64,000 nt of DNA from JBAIYU01 sp036763085 (GTDB taxonomy: Bacteria; Bacillota; Negativicutes; DSM-1736; Dendrosporobacteraceae): NCBI RefSeq assembly GCF_036763085.1, contig NZ_JBAIYU010000007.1, positions 262,169 to 326,168 of the forward strand, in the 5' to 3' direction. Shown here piece after piece: positions 62,456 to 64,000 of this stretch. Both the position numbers and the translations under genes were made by a program. The first letter of the stretch is position 1, and each line of letters begins with the position of its first letter. The notes beneath the pieces are model-generated. The model saw only the letters and a program-made list of their open reading frames with translations, searched no databases and was not told the origin of the DNA.

Positions 62456-63472
62456 ATGGTAATAGTAATGAATCCAACAGCGACAGCTGAACAAATTAAA
62501 AGGGTAATTGGACGTGTGCATAATGTAGGGCTGAGAACACATATTGTCGAGGGAGAGTTCCGGACGATTATTGGAATTATTGGGGATAAGAAAACAATTA
62601 TGTCTTTAGCTGTTGAGGCGCTAGAAGGTGTTGAAAAGGCTGTACCTATATCATCCAGCTACAAGTTGGTTAGTAGAGATTTCCACCCTCAGTCTAGTGT
62701 GGTAGATGTAGATGGTGTCAAAATAGGCGGGGGGGCCTTAGTAGTAATGGGCGGTCCATGTGCTGTCGAGAGCAGAGAGCAGTTATTAGAAGCAGCGGAG
62801 ATTGTAAAAGCAGGGGGAGCGCAGTTTCTTAGAGGTGGAGCCTATAAGCCGCGTACATCTCCTTATGCGTTCCAAGGATTAGAGGAAGAAGGACTTGTTT
62901 ATTTAGCAGAAGCTAAAGCTGCTACAGGACTTAAGATAGTAACAGAAGTAACTGATGCAAATGCAGTTGACTTAGTTGCAAACTATGCTGACATGTTGCA
63001 AATCGGGGCCAGGAACATGCAGAATTTTCATCTTCTTAGAGCTGTTGGCAGGTCCTCGAAACCAGTGCTATTAAAGCGCGGTTTATCTGCTACTATTGAA
63101 GAATGGCTGCATGCTGCTGAGTATATAGTCAATGAGGGAAACTATAACGTTGTGCTCTGTGAAAGGGGAATTCGAACTTACGAAGAGTACACACGCAATA
63201 CACTTGATTTGAGCGCGGTTGGTGCTCTTAAACATTTGAGTCATTTGCCTGTAATTGTTGATCCAAGCCATGGAACGGGAAAGTGGCATCTAGTTAGGCC
63301 GATGTCCATGGCCGCAGTTGCCGCAGGTGCAGATGGTCTGATGATCGAAGTCCATCCGAATCCAGCTGAAGCGTTATCAGATGGACCGCAATCACTTAAT
63401 CCAAAGAATTATATGTCATTAATGAATGATGTATATAAATTGTCGGAGTTCCTGAAAACTCAATCTGAATAA
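62456..63472 (+). CDS. aroF: DAHP synthase (type I-beta, AroA/AroF) with N-terminal ACT/ferredoxin-like domain
   Basis: 338 residues: N-terminal ferredoxin-like regulatory domain (about 1-72) and a TIM barrel (about 75-338) with GGPCAVESREQL, GGAYKPRTSPYAFQG, ARNMQNF and DPSHGTGKWHLV. This arrangement occurs in Thermotoga and many Firmicutes. It catalyses the first step of the shikimate pathway; linking it to pheA under one Phe T-box makes the pathway entry answer to Phe shortage, which is a broader output than pheA alone. AAGGGGG ahead of the ATG. Confidence 0.93.
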   Translation: MVIVMNPTATAEQIKRVIGRVHNVGLRTHIVEGEFRTIIGIIGDKKTIMSLAVEALEGVEKAVPISSSYKLVSRDFHPQSSVVDVDGVKIGGGALVVMGGPCAVESREQLLEAAEIVKAGGAQFLRGGAYKPRTSPYAFQGLEEEGLVYLAEAKAATGLKIVTEVTDANAVDLVANYADMLQIGARNMQNFHLLRAVGRSSKPVLLKRGLSATIEEWLHAAEYIVNEGNYNVVLCERGIRTYEEYTRNTLDLSAVGALKHLSHLPVIVDPSHGTGKWHLVRPMSMAAVAAGADGLMIEVHPNPAEALSDGPQSLNPKNYMSLMNDVYKLSEFLKTQSE

Positions 63473-63474
63473 TT

Positions 63475-63508
63475 AAAGTCGCCTTTTAACAAGTTAAAAG
63501 GCGACTTT
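63475..63508 (+). terminator. Terminator of the pheA-aroF operon
   Basis: 15-bp perfect stem (63475-63489 with 63494-63508), 4-nt loop. The arms are themselves A- and T-rich. Confidence 0.85.
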
Positions 63509-63681
63509 CTTTTGCTGTCATTAAAATAAATTTTAATATCATAAATTCAACGAATATTCAAAGTTTAATCTGTGCATAATACTCGAGGTAACCAAATTTA
63601 GCTATTGACTTAATTGGCGAACTATACTACAATATAAAAAGTCGCCGATAAGCGGTGGCACAAAGTACCAAAAAGAATATG

Positions 63682-63710
63682 TTGACATGATAAATTAGTT
63701 ATGTTAATAT
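63682..63710 (+). promoter_or_regulatory. Ribosomal RNA operon promoter
   Basis: Perfect -35 TTGACA (63682-63687), 17-bp spacer, -10 TAATAT (63705-63710). Confidence 0.8.
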
Positions 63711-63910
63711 AGATAAGCTGTCAGATGGCAGCGAGTCAAATAAGGTTGAACGCAAGTGAAACCAAAGTGTTCCTTGAAAACTAAACAATGTAAGAAGAAT
63801 TAATGCCAGATGTGCGGTGCTCATTGAGCACAAAACGTTAATCGTGCAAACGAATTAACAAAAAGCAATTTCGAATTATAAAGAGCCATCAAGGTTCTTC
63901 ATAAATAAAT
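63711..63910 (+). other. rRNA leader region
   Basis: About 200 nt between the promoter and the mature 16S 5' end. TTCCTTGAAAACTAAAC (63768-63784) resembles the boxA-type antitermination signal of Firmicute rRNA operons. No tRNA is present in the leader. The 170 nt before the promoter (63509-63680) show nothing recognisable. Confidence 0.55.

Positions 63911-64000
<90 letters not shown>

Overview
The window (about 40% G+C by eye) looks like a chromosomal segment of an endospore-forming, diderm member of the Firmicutes, most like the Negativicutes/Sporomusaceae. The Firmicute side is shown by a T-box leader, a yybP-ykoY manganese riboswitch, a LexA/DinR-type SOS box, BirA boxes, a prkA-yhbH-spoVR operon and two YtaF-like genes. 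The outer-membrane side is suggested by an RND efflux pair and a YbhG/YbhF-type HlyD-ABC exporter. The first 90 nt of a 16S rRNA gene close the window. Placement is inference; no database search was possible.

Layout. 1-3.7 kb: end of an unknown gene, a LUD-domain gene divergent from an HxlR regulator, an SOS-controlled LysM protein (YneA-like), a small unknown gene, an AhpD-like protein with a DMT transporter. 3.7-8.5 kb: TetR regulator with its operator, HlyD adaptor, two ABC ATPases and an ABC-2 permease. 8.5-13.0 kb: nitrilase-family hydrolase, guanylate-kinase-like protein, small secreted protein, CadC-like repressor with a Zn/Cd/Pb P-type ATPase. 13.1-16.9 kb: CrcB, a GGCT-like protein, HtpX and TerC behind a Mn2+ riboswitch, a LysR regulator. 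17.0-22.8 kb: a complete biotin operon bioB-(membrane protein)-bioW-bioF-bioD-bioA behind a BirA operator.

22.9-29.6 kb is the least ordinary part: a GNAT (LuxI/FeeM-like) protein fused to a degenerate cyclic-nucleotide-binding fold, co-transcribed with a B12-type radical SAM protein, then two tandem paralogous membrane PAS histidine kinases without response regulators. 29.8-34.5 kb: SERCA-type Ca2+ ATPase, leaderless L,D-transpeptidase, CorA, a 60-residue Cys/His-rich protein. 34.7-38.8 kb: a hybrid-input sensor kinase and an HD-GYP response regulator. 38.9-42.5 kb: a class-A beta-lactamase-like lipoprotein that appears to start with CTG, a secreted L,D-transpeptidase, cyclophilin, TauE/SafE permease. 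42.9-48.7 kb: prkA-yhbH-spoVR and two YtaF-like genes. 48.9-55.8 kb: gyrA and an RND pump. 55.9-61.2 kb: aminotransferase, YitT-like protein, ABC-F ATPase, EAL phosphodiesterase. 61.2-63.5 kb: Phe T-box, pheA, aroF. 63.7-64 kb: rRNA promoter and 16S 5' end.

A dispersed intergenic repeat (four copies) runs through the window. Nearly every convergent gene pair shares one strong bidirectional terminator. I see no prophage, transposase, CRISPR array or tRNA gene.
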